Counted from the stretch's first letter, positions 8,797 through 16,338 are shown. The stretch: DNA of 64,000 nucleotides from a virus (IMGVR_UViG_3300042470_001171:1-64000); one strand, 5' to 3'. Notes: a model not told the origin generated them from the letters alone. Translations and numbers: made by a program.

Positions 8797-8824
8797 GGTC
8801 TGTGGTCCTCTGTAAGTGGCCTGG

Positions 8825-9031
8825 TTAGTCTCCCCCCAGGGTGTTAAACGTGATCCGCTGGATGTCGCGGATCTTGACTTGGTTAGGCGATAGGGCGTGG
8901 ATCTGGGCTATTTGCAGCTGTGCAGCCGCCACAGCCATGCGAATATCTCCGCTAGCGATCTGGACAGTCGAACTGCCCTCCATCACCCCGCTTGCGTAAG
9001 CTTTCTGCCATTTAAAAACATAAGTCGCCAT
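8825..9031 (-). CDS. Small hypothetical protein
   Basis: 68 residues: MATYVFKWQKAYASGVMEG, then a helical middle and QVKIRDIQRITFNTLGGD. Starts 1 nt after the preceding stop in a tightly packed operon. No family recognised. Confidence 0.6.
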   Translation of the reverse strand: MATYVFKWQKAYASGVMEGSSTVQIASGDIRMAVAAAQLQIAQIHALSPNQVKIRDIQRITFNTLGGD

Positions 9032-9032
9032 A

Positions 9033-9182
9033 TCAATAAACCTCGTCTAGTTGTTGCTGTAGGGTCTCCTGCCAGCCCTGTTGCTGGCTTTGCTGTGCTT
9101 CCTGGCCTTGCTGCTGCTGTTGCCGTAGTTCCCGGCGTAGCTCGGCGGCCAGGGTATCGGCCAAAGACTTGCGTCGCTTCAT
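9033..9182 (-). CDS. Gln-rich small protein
   Basis: 49 residues: MKRRKSLADTLAAELRRELR followed by a run rich in Gln. The start overlaps the preceding stop (ATGA) and the stop is 1 nt from the next start, which supports it despite its size. A charged amphipathic helix with a Q-rich tail; function unknown. Confidence 0.6.
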   Translation of the reverse strand: MKRRKSLADTLAAELRRELRQQQQQGQEAQQSQQQGWQETLQQQLDEVY

Positions 9183-9385
9183 GGCTCTTCCTCCAGCCGG
9201 GCTTGGTTCACCTTGGCCATTTCAGCAAACAGGGCAGCGGCTAAGTCACCCTGGAGGGCGTTGATACTGTTGTGCATCACGTTAGCCTCATCCATGGCGG
9301 ACTCCAGTTCACCCCGCCAGTAGGCCAAGTAGGCCAGCAGGCAGGCTAAGATCTCGGTGCGGGTAGGGTCAATGGGTAAGTTCAT
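9179..9385 (-). CDS. Small hypothetical helical protein
   Basis: 68 residues, mainly helical (TEILACLLAYLAYWRGELES, ALFAEMAKVNQARLEEEP). It starts 2 nt after the upstream stop and overlaps the downstream start by 4 nt. Function unknown. Confidence 0.6.
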   Translation of the reverse strand: MNLPIDPTRTEILACLLAYLAYWRGELESAMDEANVMHNSINALQGDLAAALFAEMAKVNQARLEEEP

Positions 9386-9387
9386 GG

Positions 9388-9567
9388 TTATATCCCCAAA
9401 GATGGTAGGTTTCGGATCTGGGCTAGCACTAGCTCTAGTTCCTGCTGTGCATCCCCGTCTTCAGGGTGCCTAGCAATGATCTGGCGCATGTGGCTAGCTC
9501 TGGTATGCAGAAAAATGGATAGCTGCCCGGCCAGGCAGGGGCGTAGCCGGGCGGTGGTGGCGGCCAT
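9388..9567 (-). CDS. Small hypothetical protein
   Basis: 59 residues from an ATG that overlaps the stop of the RecT-like gene (TAATG), which favours this start over the longer frame. Basic helical protein (MAATTARLRPCLAGQLSIFL, QQELELVLAQIRNL). Possibly linked to recombination by position. Confidence 0.6.
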   Translation of the reverse strand: MAATTARLRPCLAGQLSIFLHTRASHMRQIIARHPEDGDAQQELELVLAQIRNLPSLGI

Positions 9568-10202
9568 TACTTTGAGCGGATCATTTGCTCTAGCTGGTCG
9601 CATTGCTCCGGCGTAAGCTGGTTGGGCGAAGTTGCGCCGAAGGTAGCCAGCATGGCTATCACTTCCTCGCGGCTAACGCCAAGGCTTTCCCGTATGTCCT
9701 GGATGCGTCGGTTTTGGTCCAGGGCGGCACCAGGGATAGTGTCAGCTTCGGTTTCGTCGAGCATCCCTAGCCCGCAGATCGACAGGGTAACCCGGCGCTT
9801 AGCTTTGGTCTCTGCCTTCATCAAGGCATTGGCCAACGCCTCACCAGAGAGGCCTTTGATGGGCACCACGCCGGTAGACTCATCTCGGCGGCCATAGGCG
9901 TTGGTGGCCCTAGCTAACACCACATAGCAGTCATCTACACGGGTACGCTCCACCAGCTCCACCGAAATGCCGTGGATGCTACGCAGTTGGTCGGTGGCGT
10001 CTTTCCGTGCGTACAAGGTTAGGCGGCCAGACAGTTTCAGATACTCGAAGGGCCTAGACAATGGGTTTAGGCCAACACTGCTACACAGAGCATTGTAATA
10101 GTTCATTCGCTCTGCTGGCGATAGTGCGGCCAAGTCCCCGTGGACTAGCACCTTTTCGAGGGTCTGGGCCTGGGCTTGAGGCTGGGCAATAATGTCAGTC
10201 AT
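9567..10202 (-). CDS. Putative RecT-like single-strand annealing protein
   Basis: 211 residues. The order LNPLSRPFEYLKLSGRLTLY, then ARKDATDQLRSIHGISVE, then ANALMKAETKAKRRVTLSIC and GLGMLDETE matches a class of phage recombination proteins that bind and anneal single-stranded DNA. A partner exonuclease is not seen. Leader and GGAGAACCACC precede the start. With the clamp, SSB and DnaB encoded elsewhere, this would serve recombination-dependent replication. Family assignment is from memory of motif order. Confidence 0.6.
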   Translation of the reverse strand: MTDIIAQPQAQAQTLEKVLVHGDLAALSPAERMNYYNALCSSVGLNPLSRPFEYLKLSGRLTLYARKDATDQLRSIHGISVELVERTRVDDCYVVLARATNAYGRRDESTGVVPIKGLSGEALANALMKAETKAKRRVTLSICGLGMLDETEADTIPGAALDQNRRIQDIRESLGVSREEVIAMLATFGATSPNQLTPEQCDQLEQMIRSK

Positions 10203-10241
10203 GGGTGGTTCTCCTAAGGGGCCCGGAGGCCCCAGCGTGGT

Positions 10242-10523
10242 TTAGAATTCGTCGTCAGCAAACGCTTCGGCCCGGACATCGGCGGGACACGATACGTCGC
10301 CCACCCTGGCCCCAGGGACTTCATCGGCGAAGATACCGGCTAGCTGAGTGGCTAGGAACACTTCACCACGGCCAGGAATGACCCGGACATGAAGGTTAAA
10401 CCATTCCCCGGAAGGGTAGATGACCTGGGCGACGTAAATTTTCACTCGGGGATCGTCGCTGATCGGCTCTTGGACTAGATCCAGCGCGGTGGGCTCGTAG
10501 CGTTCGATGGTAGTGGGATACAT
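10242..10523 (-). CDS. Hypothetical early protein
   Basis: 93 residues, acidic, beta-rich centre (VKIYVAQVIYPSGEWFNLHV, GEVFLATQLAGIFADEV). The leader CCACTTACAGAG plus AACCACC precedes the ATG. First gene of the RecT-like operon; perhaps a regulator or recombination accessory, but nothing diagnostic is visible. Confidence 0.6.
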   Translation of the reverse strand: MYPTTIERYEPTALDLVQEPISDDPRVKIYVAQVIYPSGEWFNLHVRVIPGRGEVFLATQLAGIFADEVPGARVGDVSCPADVRAEAFADDEF

Positions 10524-10594
10524 GGTGGTTCTCTGTAAGTGGTGTGGATGTGGCGGAACAGGAGGGGGCCAGCAAGTGCCAGCCCCAGGGGACT

Positions 10595-10903
10595 CTAGCC
10601 TAGGTGGCCCGGCTGAGGGGGACGGCCACCAGGGAACTGGTTCCGCTTGTCAGACTCAGCGCTAGCCACTACAGCGGTGCTGCGGCGGTTCGTGCAGGTG
10701 CCGTTCATGCACCGGGGGAATTGATCTCGGCTGGACTTGCTGAGTTGCTGGCTACCTTCCCGAGCACAGTCGGGATCCGAGCTGTAGCGCTCAGTCGGAC
10801 AGTGCCCGTCACCACGCAGTGCCACGGTGCTAGAGGCCAGAGAGGCGCCAGCGGGCAGGAACAGAGCAGCGGCCAGGACGGTTGCGGGGAAATGAAGTAA
10901 CAT
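10595..10903 (-). CDS. Small secreted protein with signal peptide
   Basis: 102 residues. N-terminal signal peptide (MLLHFPATVLAAALFLPAGA, likely cut near SLAS) and four Cys in the mature part (CPTERY, DCAREG, RCMNGTC). The CCACTTACAAAGGA leader supports this strand over the open frame on the opposite strand. Exported function unknown; surface exclusion is one possibility. Confidence 0.55.
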   Translation of the reverse strand: MLLHFPATVLAAALFLPAGASLASSTVALRGDGHCPTERYSSDPDCAREGSQQLSKSSRDQFPRCMNGTCTNRRSTAVVASAESDKRNQFPGGRPPQPGHLG

Positions 10904-10935
10904 TAGGGAAGATCCTTTGTAAGTGGATTTAACTT

Positions 10936-10963
10936 AAGGGGCGAGTCGTTGGCGCGACGGACC
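10936..10963 (-). promoter_or_regulatory. Hairpin in the 5' leader of the 10903 gene
   Basis: Minus strand AAGGGG-TCC-GTCG-loop-CGAC-TCG-CCCCTT forms a two-part stem. The upstream ACCCC at ~10972 could pair with the same GGGG, giving an alternative fold, so an attenuator-like control is possible. Confidence 0.35.
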
Positions 10964-11184
10964 CCTTTTCTCTGGGGTGACAGAACCCGGCTATTAGCTA
11001 GCGGTTGTTGGTTGCTGTCGATATTTCAATAGTAGGGCCTGGGCTTGGCATCTGTCAACTCATTAATAGCAATATTCTAATAGCTATCGCTTATAGGTAT
11101 CCCAAGAAAGCATCAGGTATTGTGCTACCCTGTTTTGGGAGATCTACGCGATAATTGGGAATGTCCAGCCAAGAGGAGATAACT

Positions 11185-11388
11185 ATGAAATCCCTAAGGG
11201 TGGCCTCCGGCCTCACTCAGGAGCAATTGGCGCGGAAGTTAGATATTTCCGTGTCTACCGTTCGCAATTGGGACGCTGGCAGATCGTTCCCTCACCTAAG
11301 CCCTGCAGCCATGGAAGCGCTAGCAGCAGCCCTGGGAACTGATCTGACGACTCTGGCAGCCGCCGAGCGAGCCCAGCGCAATGGCTAG
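11185..11388 (+). CDS. XRE-family (Cro/CI-like) HTH regulator
   Basis: 67 residues. LRVASGLTQEQLARKLDISV followed by STVRNWDAGRS is the canonical helix-turn-helix of XRE regulators. The ATG at 11185 follows AGAGGAGATAACT, a better start than ATG 11161. The AT-rich region upstream (10970-11150), unlike the GC-rich surroundings, probably holds operators and the divergent promoters. Candidate repressor or Cro-like protein of the lysogeny switch. Confidence 0.85.
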   Translation: MKSLRVASGLTQEQLARKLDISVSTVRNWDAGRSFPHLSPAAMEALAAALGTDLTTLAAAERAQRNG

Positions 11389-11412
11389 AATGGCGGTGTT
11401 TTGTTGTTTTAG

Positions 11413-11428
11413 AACCCAACTAAAAGCC
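11413..11428 (-). promoter_or_regulatory. Dispersed element AACCCAACTAAAAGCC
   Basis: Copy of the recurrent element, 25 nt after the XRE stop codon. A second copy lies at 11527-11542 and a third at 11798-11813, so three flank this short gene group. Confidence 0.5.
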
Positions 11429-11439
11429 GCTGGCTATTT

Positions 11440-11522
11440 GCCCACAACAGTGGGCGTGTTTCGTGGGATCAAGGCTTTTCTGTGTCAAGAATGACGCATA
11501 CCACCCCACCGCCGTGGGGGTT
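11440..11522 (+). CRISPR. Leaderless CRISPR unit: two repeats, one spacer
   Basis: GCCCACAACAGTGGGCGTG (11440) and CCCCACCGCCGTGGGGG (11503) are 64 nt apart, about a full-length unit. They lie after the XRE gene and in its orientation, with no leader. Confidence 0.5.
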
Positions 11523-11573
11523 ATAAAACCCAACTCTAAGCCACAATCCACACATTTACAGAGAAAAACCACT

Positions 11574-11837
11574 ATGAAAGGCTGGACATTTATTCACAAC
11601 GGGAATGGCTACTGCCGTCCGGATCGGGAAGAGGTCGAAGAACTGCTTGCCGATCTAATCGAGAAAGACAAATTCTTTAAAAGGGAGTCAAAGTTTTCCT
11701 ACTGCGCCCCTGACGGCAGTCCTATCCAGTACGCCCAGGTGACGGTAGAGGAAGGCCACCTGATCAGCTACAAGGCAATTAAGCCACCCACCTCAAGAAC
11801 CCAACTAAAAGCCACCAGCCATCAGCCACACACTTAA
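11574..11837 (+). CDS. Hypothetical protein
   Basis: 87 residues from the ATG at 11574, chosen because a TTTACAGAGAAAAACCACT leader precedes it and the longer frame runs through a CRISPR repeat. MKGWTFIHNGNGYCRPDREE, an acidic-basic helical middle and YAQVTVEEGHLISYKAI. No family recognised. Confidence 0.55.
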   Translation: MKGWTFIHNGNGYCRPDREEVEELLADLIEKDKFFKRESKFSYCAPDGSPIQYAQVTVEEGHLISYKAIKPPTSRTQLKATSHQPHT

Positions 11838-11848
11838 AGACAACCGCC

Positions 11849-12448
11849 ATGCTGGCCAGACAACCCCTCGACTTCTATCCCACCCCCGGCCTGCTCACCT
11901 GGGCCTTGCTGGATAGCCATCGCTTTGTCCCCTGGCGCAACCAGGCCACCGTGCTGGAGCCCTGCAATGGCGAGGGTGCGATCAGCGATGTGCTGAAAGA
12001 ATCTGGCTTGTTCCGCCTGGTGGATACCGCCGACATTGATCCGGCCAAGACCAAGCCAGCAACCGCCATCGGTGCCACCAGCTTCACCATGGACGCCACC
12101 GATCCGCAAGCCTGGGCCCGGATGGCCCGCTACGACTGGGTGATCACGAACCCGCCCTACAACCAAGCCCCGGCGATCTTGCCATTGGCCTACGACAACT
12201 GCCGGGTGGGCATGGCCATGTTGTTGCGCCTCAGTTACCTGGAGCCCTGCAACAACCGGGCCCGCTGGCTGGCAGAACACCCGCCGGCCAAGCTGATCGT
12301 CTTTAACCCCCGGCCACGGTTCCGGGCGGATACAGTCGGCAGCGACTCGGTGACTAGCGCCTGGTTTATCTGGCACCGCTTCGGCAATAGCCAAGGGACT
12401 GAGCTTGAATTTTGTACTAACTGGAGAAACCATGGAACTGACAATTGA
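11849..12448 (+). CDS. DNA N6-adenine methyltransferase
   Basis: 199 residues. The SAM-binding motif I is VLEPCNGEGAISDVL (~30-44) and the catalytic NPPY motif is DWVITNPPYNQAP (~97-109), typical of adenine-N6 DNA methyltransferases. An N-terminal DFYPTP motif is also usual in phage members. It overlaps the start of dnaN by 17 nt, so the two are coupled. It may protect phage DNA from restriction or mark it for regulation. Target sequence unknown. Confidence 0.85.
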   Translation: MLARQPLDFYPTPGLLTWALLDSHRFVPWRNQATVLEPCNGEGAISDVLKESGLFRLVDTADIDPAKTKPATAIGATSFTMDATDPQAWARMARYDWVITNPPYNQAPAILPLAYDNCRVGMAMLLRLSYLEPCNNRARWLAEHPPAKLIVFNPRPRFRADTVGSDSVTSAWFIWHRFGNSQGTELEFCTNWRNHGTDN

Positions 12449-13565
12449 CGCCAAAGGCCTAGCCGCTGTCCTGGCCCTGCCTAACCGGGCGGTGCCAAAC
12501 AGGCCCAGCAACCCTGTACTAACTAACCTGCTGCTCAATGCTGAGGGGGATACCCTGGCGGTGACAGGCAGTGACCTGGGAGCGGTGACCATCACCGCCA
12601 AGGCCAAGGCCAGCATTGCCGTAGAGGGCGAGATCCTGCTACCGGCCAAGCTACTCACCGATATGGTGGGGCGGATGGACGGGAACCTAGCGCTTAACTG
12701 GGATCCAGAAACCAGCCAGGCCACCATCAGCACTCTGGGAGGCAAGTATTCCCTATCCGGCCAGCCCGGGGAGGACTACCCGCTGATCGAGCGGGCAGAG
12801 GGCCAGCAGCTAACCATGGAGGCCAGCACCTTGGCCAGGGCACTAGAGTCCACGCTAGTCACCGCTAGCGATGACGAGAGTAAGCAGATCCTTTGTGGCG
12901 TTCACCTGCAACCCGTTGCCGATGGCCTCGAGGTTGCCTCCACCGATGGCCATCGCCTCAGCGTGTTCCCCGTGGCCCAGGAGGGCATTGAAGCATTTAC
13001 CCCTGTCACACTGCCTAGCAAAGGCCTGAAGGCCCTGAGTGGGCACCTGGGCAAGGCTGAGGGGATGGTGACGGTAACGCTAGACAACACCATCGCCACC
13101 TTTGACCTGGGTGGCCTGGTATTTACCACCCGGCTACTGGAGGGCCAGTATCCAGAGTACCGCCGACTCATCCCCCAGGCCTTTGTAGTGGAGACCCTGA
13201 TCAACCGGCAAGCCTGGATCGATGCCCTGAGCCGGATCATGGTGGTGGCTAGCCAAAAGCAAGGCATCATCAGGCACCAGTGGAATGACCAGGGACAGCT
13301 AGTGCTAGAAGCTGACGTACAAGGCTCTAGCGGGCGGGAGCTGGTTGACTGTGAGGCCAGCGAAGGCCAGGGTGAGGACGTGCTGGGCAAAGCTAAGAAT
13401 CCCATGGCCTTTAACGGCGACTACCTGCTGGATGGCCTCAAGGCCTTCGGCAGCGAGCAGGTGATCCTGCACACCAACACCCCGACCAGCCCAGCCACGA
13501 TCACCGCCCCCGGCAGCAGCCAGGTGTACCTGGTGATGCCAGTACAAATCAGGGACCAGATTTAG
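12432..13565 (+). CDS. dnaN: DNA polymerase III beta subunit (sliding clamp)
   Basis: 377 residues, near the bacterial length of ~366. Start at 12432 (MELTIDAKGLAAVL) after GGAGAAACC rather than the in-frame upstream Met. Three clamp domains are recognisable: NRPSNPVLTNLLLNAEGDTL, KQILCGVHLQPVADGLEVAS with STDGHRLSV, and the closing CTLPVQ-type end LVMPVQI. A phage-encoded clamp implies recruitment of host polymerase III or capture of phage partners; two proteins in the window carry clamp-binding-like motifs. Confidence 0.93.
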   Translation: MELTIDAKGLAAVLALPNRAVPNRPSNPVLTNLLLNAEGDTLAVTGSDLGAVTITAKAKASIAVEGEILLPAKLLTDMVGRMDGNLALNWDPETSQATISTLGGKYSLSGQPGEDYPLIERAEGQQLTMEASTLARALESTLVTASDDESKQILCGVHLQPVADGLEVASTDGHRLSVFPVAQEGIEAFTPVTLPSKGLKALSGHLGKAEGMVTVTLDNTIATFDLGGLVFTTRLLEGQYPEYRRLIPQAFVVETLINRQAWIDALSRIMVVASQKQGIIRHQWNDQGQLVLEADVQGSSGRELVDCEASEGQGEDVLGKAKNPMAFNGDYLLDGLKAFGSEQVILHTNTPTSPATITAPGSSQVYLVMPVQIRDQI

Positions 13566-13593
13566 ACCACACACTTACAGAGGAGACAAGACC

Positions 13594-13983
13594 ATGGAAC
13601 GCTTTACTTTTGCCGACTGCACCATCCAGGGCAGGCTGATCCGAGACCCCGAACTGCACACAACACCGTCTGGCAGCGCCCGTTGCCAGACCGCTATCAA
13701 TTGGTACAGCGGCAAGCACGCCAATGGCGAACCGTACTACAGCCTAATCGACGTAACGATCTGGAAGGAAGCAGGCATGGACGCTGTTGACAACTTACGC
13801 AAGGGCGACCGTGTGAAAATGGTCGGCTCACTGAAACGAGAACAATGGCAGGACAAAAATACTGGCGGCAACCGCTCTAAGCATGTGCTGCACGTTTGGG
13901 ATGCAGTCGAGCTGATCGAGCGCCCCAACCAGGACCAGCCAGCCCAGCCCAGCCAGCCCACCTACGAGGACATCCCCTTCTAA
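13594..13983 (+). CDS. ssb: Single-stranded DNA-binding protein
   Basis: 129 residues. OB-fold sequence (GRLIRDPELHTTPSGSARCQ, DVTIWKEAGMDAVDNLRKGD, RVKMVGSLKREQW) then a Gln/Pro linker and the acidic partner-binding tip YEDIPF. The leader ACACTTACAGAGGAGA precedes the ATG. It binds replication intermediates and docks host or phage repair proteins through its C-terminus. One-nt overlap with the next gene. Confidence 0.93.
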   Translation: MERFTFADCTIQGRLIRDPELHTTPSGSARCQTAINWYSGKHANGEPYYSLIDVTIWKEAGMDAVDNLRKGDRVKMVGSLKREQWQDKNTGGNRSKHVLHVWDAVELIERPNQDQPAQPSQPTYEDIPF

Positions 13984-14177
13984 TGAGCAGACTATCTTTA
14001 CGCCCCGGCTACTCCGTATCGTTCCGCGTCACCAAAGATAAGCCATGGATGGCGGCTACCGTACAATCCGTGGTAGGCAGTACAGTCTGGATCCGGCTAA
14101 ATGCCGATATTGACGGGCTCATCAGCCTGAACCTGGACGACCCAGCCGACTTGGACTGCATTGGCACGCCGTTCTAG
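13983..14177 (+). CDS. Small SH3-like hypothetical protein
   Basis: 64 residues starting in the TAATG that ends ssb. Beta-rich: LRPGYSVSFRVTKDKPWMAA, TVQSVVGSTVWIRLN. The spacing suggests a small barrel. Co-translated with ssb, so a replication accessory role is possible. Confidence 0.6.
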   Translation: MSRLSLRPGYSVSFRVTKDKPWMAATVQSVVGSTVWIRLNADIDGLISLNLDDPADLDCIGTPF

Positions 14178-14183
14178 ATGAGA

Positions 14184-14206
14184 CGACAGATCCCACCACC
14201 GTGGGA
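14184..14206 (+). CRISPR. Solitary CRISPR repeat hairpin
   Basis: TCCCACCACCGTGGGAGTGC lies about 10 nt after the stop of the ssb-linked gene and before its terminator, in the same orientation. Could release one short RNA from the mRNA 3' end if cut by Cas6e. Confidence 0.45.
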
Positions 14207-14230
14207 GTGCCTACGGGCACGTTTGAGAGT

Positions 14231-14262
14231 TAAAAACCCCGGCATAAGCTGGGGTTTTTATT
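14231..14262 (+). terminator. Intrinsic terminator of the dnaN-ssb operon
   Basis: AACCCCGGCATAAGCTGGGGTT followed by TTTATT. Confidence 0.8.
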
Positions 14263-14346
14263 GCCAGTTATTGACTGAGTTATTGATCATTCCGATCAAT
14301 TCTTGGCCTGTGCCAGCTACTGTGCCACTAATTTACCTGGGGTATA

Positions 14347-14376
14347 TTGACAAGCCCGATATAGTGGGGGTATATT
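14347..14376 (+). promoter_or_regulatory. Promoter (TTGACA-N18-TATATT family)
   Basis: -35 TTGACA 14347-14352, -10 TATATT 14371-14376. The spacer contains GATATA and G-runs, shared by seven other promoters in the window. An in-frame ATG at 14383 lies too near the start site for a normal leader. Confidence 0.75.
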
Positions 14377-14415
14377 AGAGACATGGAACGAACCACTTAC
14401 ACCGAGGACCGACTG

Positions 14416-14598
14416 ATGACCACCTTCACCACCACCCCTGCCGCTACCCCCACCTTTCGGAACGCCGCCCGCTGGCTCACCCGCCAGCCCTGGCAGTCAG
14501 ACCCAGCTTACTGGGTAGCCCAGGCCAAGACCCGCTACGACCTCACCAACCACCAAGTAGCCGCCCTACTCAACAACATGCAGCTACAACTAGGCTAG
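14416..14598 (+). CDS. Small hypothetical protein
   Basis: 60 residues from the ATG at 14416, which follows the CCACTTACACCGAGGAC leader. An in-frame ATG at 14383, 7 nt past the -10 box, could give a leaderless longer form. Sequence: MTTFTTTPAATPTFRNAARW, then AKTRYDLTNHQVAALLNNMQ. Flanked by its own promoter and terminator, so a stand-alone small gene. Confidence 0.55.
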   Translation: MTTFTTTPAATPTFRNAARWLTRQPWQSDPAYWVAQAKTRYDLTNHQVAALLNNMQLQLG

Positions 14599-14614
14599 GC
14601 CACCGCCACCCTAC

Positions 14615-14648
14615 ACTCCAGCCCCTCCCCCCGGAGGGGTTTTTTATT
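14615..14648 (+). terminator. Intrinsic terminator
   Basis: CCCCTCCCCCCGGAGGGG followed by TTTTTTATT. Confidence 0.8.
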
Positions 14649-14685
14649 GTGACAGTGGTTGTGCCACTAATTTACCTGGGGTATA

Positions 14686-14715
14686 TTGACAAGCCCTATA
14701 TACCCCCTGTATATT
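14686..14715 (+). promoter_or_regulatory. Promoter (TTGACA-N18-TATATT family)
   Basis: -35 TTGACA 14686-14691, -10 TATATT 14710-14715. Upstream ~35 nt (GTGCCACTAATTTACCTGGG) is identical to that of the 14347 promoter, so the whole unit is duplicated. Confidence 0.75.
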
Positions 14716-14806
14716 GAGAACATACAAAGCAACCCACCCCGGATGGCTGGAACACCAGAAACGCTAGCCCAGGCAGGGGAGGGAGAATACACAAAAGGAG
14801 ACCACT

Positions 14807-15028
14807 ATGATTAAGTTCGAGCGCAAGAGCAACGGATCCCGTGAAGCCAAACTAAACATCAAAGGTCTTAACGCTTTTGCTAAAGCGGTAGAGCTTCAAA
14901 AGCTTGAGCGCCAAGGCTACACCGTTATGCCTTACAGATACGAAACCGACTCCAAAGGGTTTTTCACCAAGACAGTTTGGCTATACCGGGCTCACTGCGA
15001 AAACCGCACCATCTGGATCCACGCCTAA
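14807..15028 (+). CDS. Small basic hypothetical protein
   Basis: 73 residues, strong AAAAGGAG site. Basic N-terminus (MIKFERKSNGSREAKLNIKG), helix FAKAVELQKLERQGYTV and Tyr/Trp-rich end. Single-gene unit between its own promoter and terminator. A host-takeover or regulatory role is likely from this arrangement, but no family is recognised. Confidence 0.6.
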   Translation: MIKFERKSNGSREAKLNIKGLNAFAKAVELQKLERQGYTVMPYRYETDSKGFFTKTVWLYRAHCENRTIWIHA

Positions 15029-15062
15029 CCACCCTGCCACCCGGCGGGGTGGTTTTTTATTG
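15029..15062 (+). terminator. Intrinsic terminator
   Basis: ACCACCCTGCCACCCGGCGG followed by GGTGGTTTTTTATT. Confidence 0.8.
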
Positions 15063-15098
15063 TGACAGTCATTGTGCCACTAATTAGCCCGGGGTATA

Positions 15099-15128
15099 TT
15101 GACAACCCCAATATAGGGGGGGTATATT
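15099..15128 (+). promoter_or_regulatory. Promoter (TTGACA-N18-TATATT family)
   Basis: -35 TTGACA 15099-15104, -10 TATATT 15123-15128. Third tandem copy of the 14.3/14.7 kb promoter unit, but no ordinary gene follows it. Confidence 0.75.
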
Positions 15129-15129
15129 A

Positions 15130-15330
15130 GAGACATGGCCGAAAGGGCCGAGGGGATGCTACCCCCTAGTCAAAGCTTCCGGCGGGGGGAGATACGCAGT
15201 AACGAGATCTACATCGGTCAGCGCTGATAGCCAGACACCGCTTAAAGATCCTGTAGGGGCCGCAAGGTTCCTAGTGCCGGAGCCCTTCGTTTAGCGGGGC
15301 TGCCCACGGTGCCCCCCAGAGGGGAAGAAC
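15130..15330 (+). ncRNA. Candidate structured RNA from the third tandem promoter
   Basis: About 200 nt with no long frame follows a strong promoter and ends against a leftward gene. It is stem-rich: GGCCGAAAGGGCC (15137-15149), GGGGATGCTACCCC (~15152-15165), CAGCGCTG, AGCCC...GGGCT near 15280-15300 and CCCC...GGGG near 15312-15324. A 30-codon leaderless frame (MAERAEGMLPPSQSFRR...) starts at the first ATG and is the alternative. I do not recognise a known RNA class. Confidence 0.4.
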
Positions 15331-15337
15331 ACTGGTA

Positions 15338-15751
15338 CTACAAACTACAGGGGCGGTCAATGTGGTGGACGCCAAGATCGCATCCCTTGATCCTCAATGC
15401 TGCGTACTCCCCCCGCCTCTGTGTCTGGCCTGGGAATAACGATAGCTGCACTTGCTGAGGTTCAGCGGCAGGGCGGCCAACATCCTGATTTAGCCATTCC
15501 AGATAACCTGGATCGCTACCGCCCAGGTTAGGCCCTGGCGCTGGATGCTGGATCCCGCCAACCTTGACGATAGTGCGCTTTACCCATGGCGGATCCAGTA
15601 GGTTGCCTTCTATGTGGTTATACCAACGCATTTCTATAGCTCGGTGACACAATGCCCGGCCACGCATAGCCGTCAAGATATCACCCGTCCTGGCCGCTTC
15701 AGTAAGTAGCGCCTGTCCCTGCTCAAAAAGACATTTAGCCTCGTCTATCAT
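15338..15751 (-). CDS. Hypothetical protein with clamp-binding-like motif
   Basis: 137 residues. Helical N-terminal half (MIDEAKCLFEQGQALLTEAA, MRGRALCHRAIEM) and a C-terminal segment with QVQLSLF (residues ~99-105), matching the bacterial sliding-clamp motif QL[SD]LF. Co-translated with the sigma factor through overlapping stop and start. It may tether something to the phage DnaN. Function inferred from the motif only. Confidence 0.55.
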   Translation of the reverse strand: MIDEAKCLFEQGQALLTEAARTGDILTAMRGRALCHRAIEMRWYNHIEGNLLDPPWVKRTIVKVGGIQHPAPGPNLGGSDPGYLEWLNQDVGRPAAEPQQVQLSLFPGQTQRRGEYAALRIKGCDLGVHHIDRPCSL

Positions 15752-16338
15752 TGCGCCAGCCCCCAGCAGCTCACCTCGTAGACTGGCTCTGGCTCCCAGT
15801 CTGGCTCTGGTGGTGGCCTGCTATCGGGTAGCTCCCAGCAGTCGGTTAAGCCAGCCGCTAGCGGTGCATCCAGGCTGAGGCAGTCTGGCCGTAGCAACGC
15901 ATTGAGCGCCTGCGGGATCTGGTCTATCGGGATCCGGGTAGCGCTGGCCATGGCGGCATGGCTGGCCCGCTCGTCATAGAGCTGGCGTAGCAGGGTGAAC
16001 CGGTCTGACCAGCTACGCGGTATCTTCAGCGTCACCGCCCGGTCCCGGCGATGGTGCAATATCTCACCCCGGATGTAGGGCACAGCGTAGCTACTGAAGG
16101 CGGTGCCCTTAGCTGGGTTGTAGCGGTCCACTGCCTTGATCAGGCCGATCACTCCCACCTGCACCAGATCCTCGAATACTTCCACGCCGTCCTGGGCATA
16201 GCGGCCAGCTATCTTCTCCACCAGCCCCAGGTTGATCAGGATCAGAGTGTCGCGGGTACGCTTATAGTCGGCGGCTTTTAGTTGGGTTCTAAGCCGCGCA
16301 AATAACTCTTGTGTTTGGATCCGTATTTCCCGGCTCAT
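15748..16338 (-). CDS. RNA polymerase sigma-70 family factor (SigF/group 3-like)
   Basis: 196 residues. Region 2 is clear: LINLGLVEKIAGRYAQDGVE, FEDLVQVGVIGLIKAVDRYN, then FSSYAVPYIRGEILHHRRDR (2.3-2.4, promoter opening and -10 recognition). A region 3-like helix set follows (ERASHAAMASATRIPIDQIP). A canonical region 4 is not visible and the C-terminus is Pro/Glu-rich. It would redirect host RNA polymerase to phage promoters, perhaps late genes. Divergent from the integrase. Confidence 0.85.
   Translation of the reverse strand: MSREIRIQTQELFARLRTQLKAADYKRTRDTLILINLGLVEKIAGRYAQDGVEVFEDLVQVGVIGLIKAVDRYNPAKGTAFSSYAVPYIRGEILHHRRDRAVTLKIPRSWSDRFTLLRQLYDERASHAAMASATRIPIDQIPQALNALLRPDCLSLDAPLAAGLTDCWELPDSRPPPEPDWEPEPVYEVSCWGLAQ
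16273..16288 (+). promoter_or_regulatory. Dispersed element inside the sigma gene
   Basis: GGCTTTTAGTTGGGTT within the N-terminal codons of the sigma gene, about 60 bp downstream of its start. Confidence 0.45.

Noticed and set aside
10604-10900. 98-codon rightward frame opposite the secreted protein gene
   Set aside because: The leftward frame has a signal peptide and the conserved CCACTTACA leader; this one has neither.
11834-12745. 303-codon leftward frame opposite the adenine methyltransferase and dnaN
   Set aside because: Shadow of two strongly supported rightward genes; low-complexity product and no leader.
15130-15330. tmRNA, RNase P RNA or group I intron
   Set aside because: None of the conserved core sequences of these RNAs could be found.
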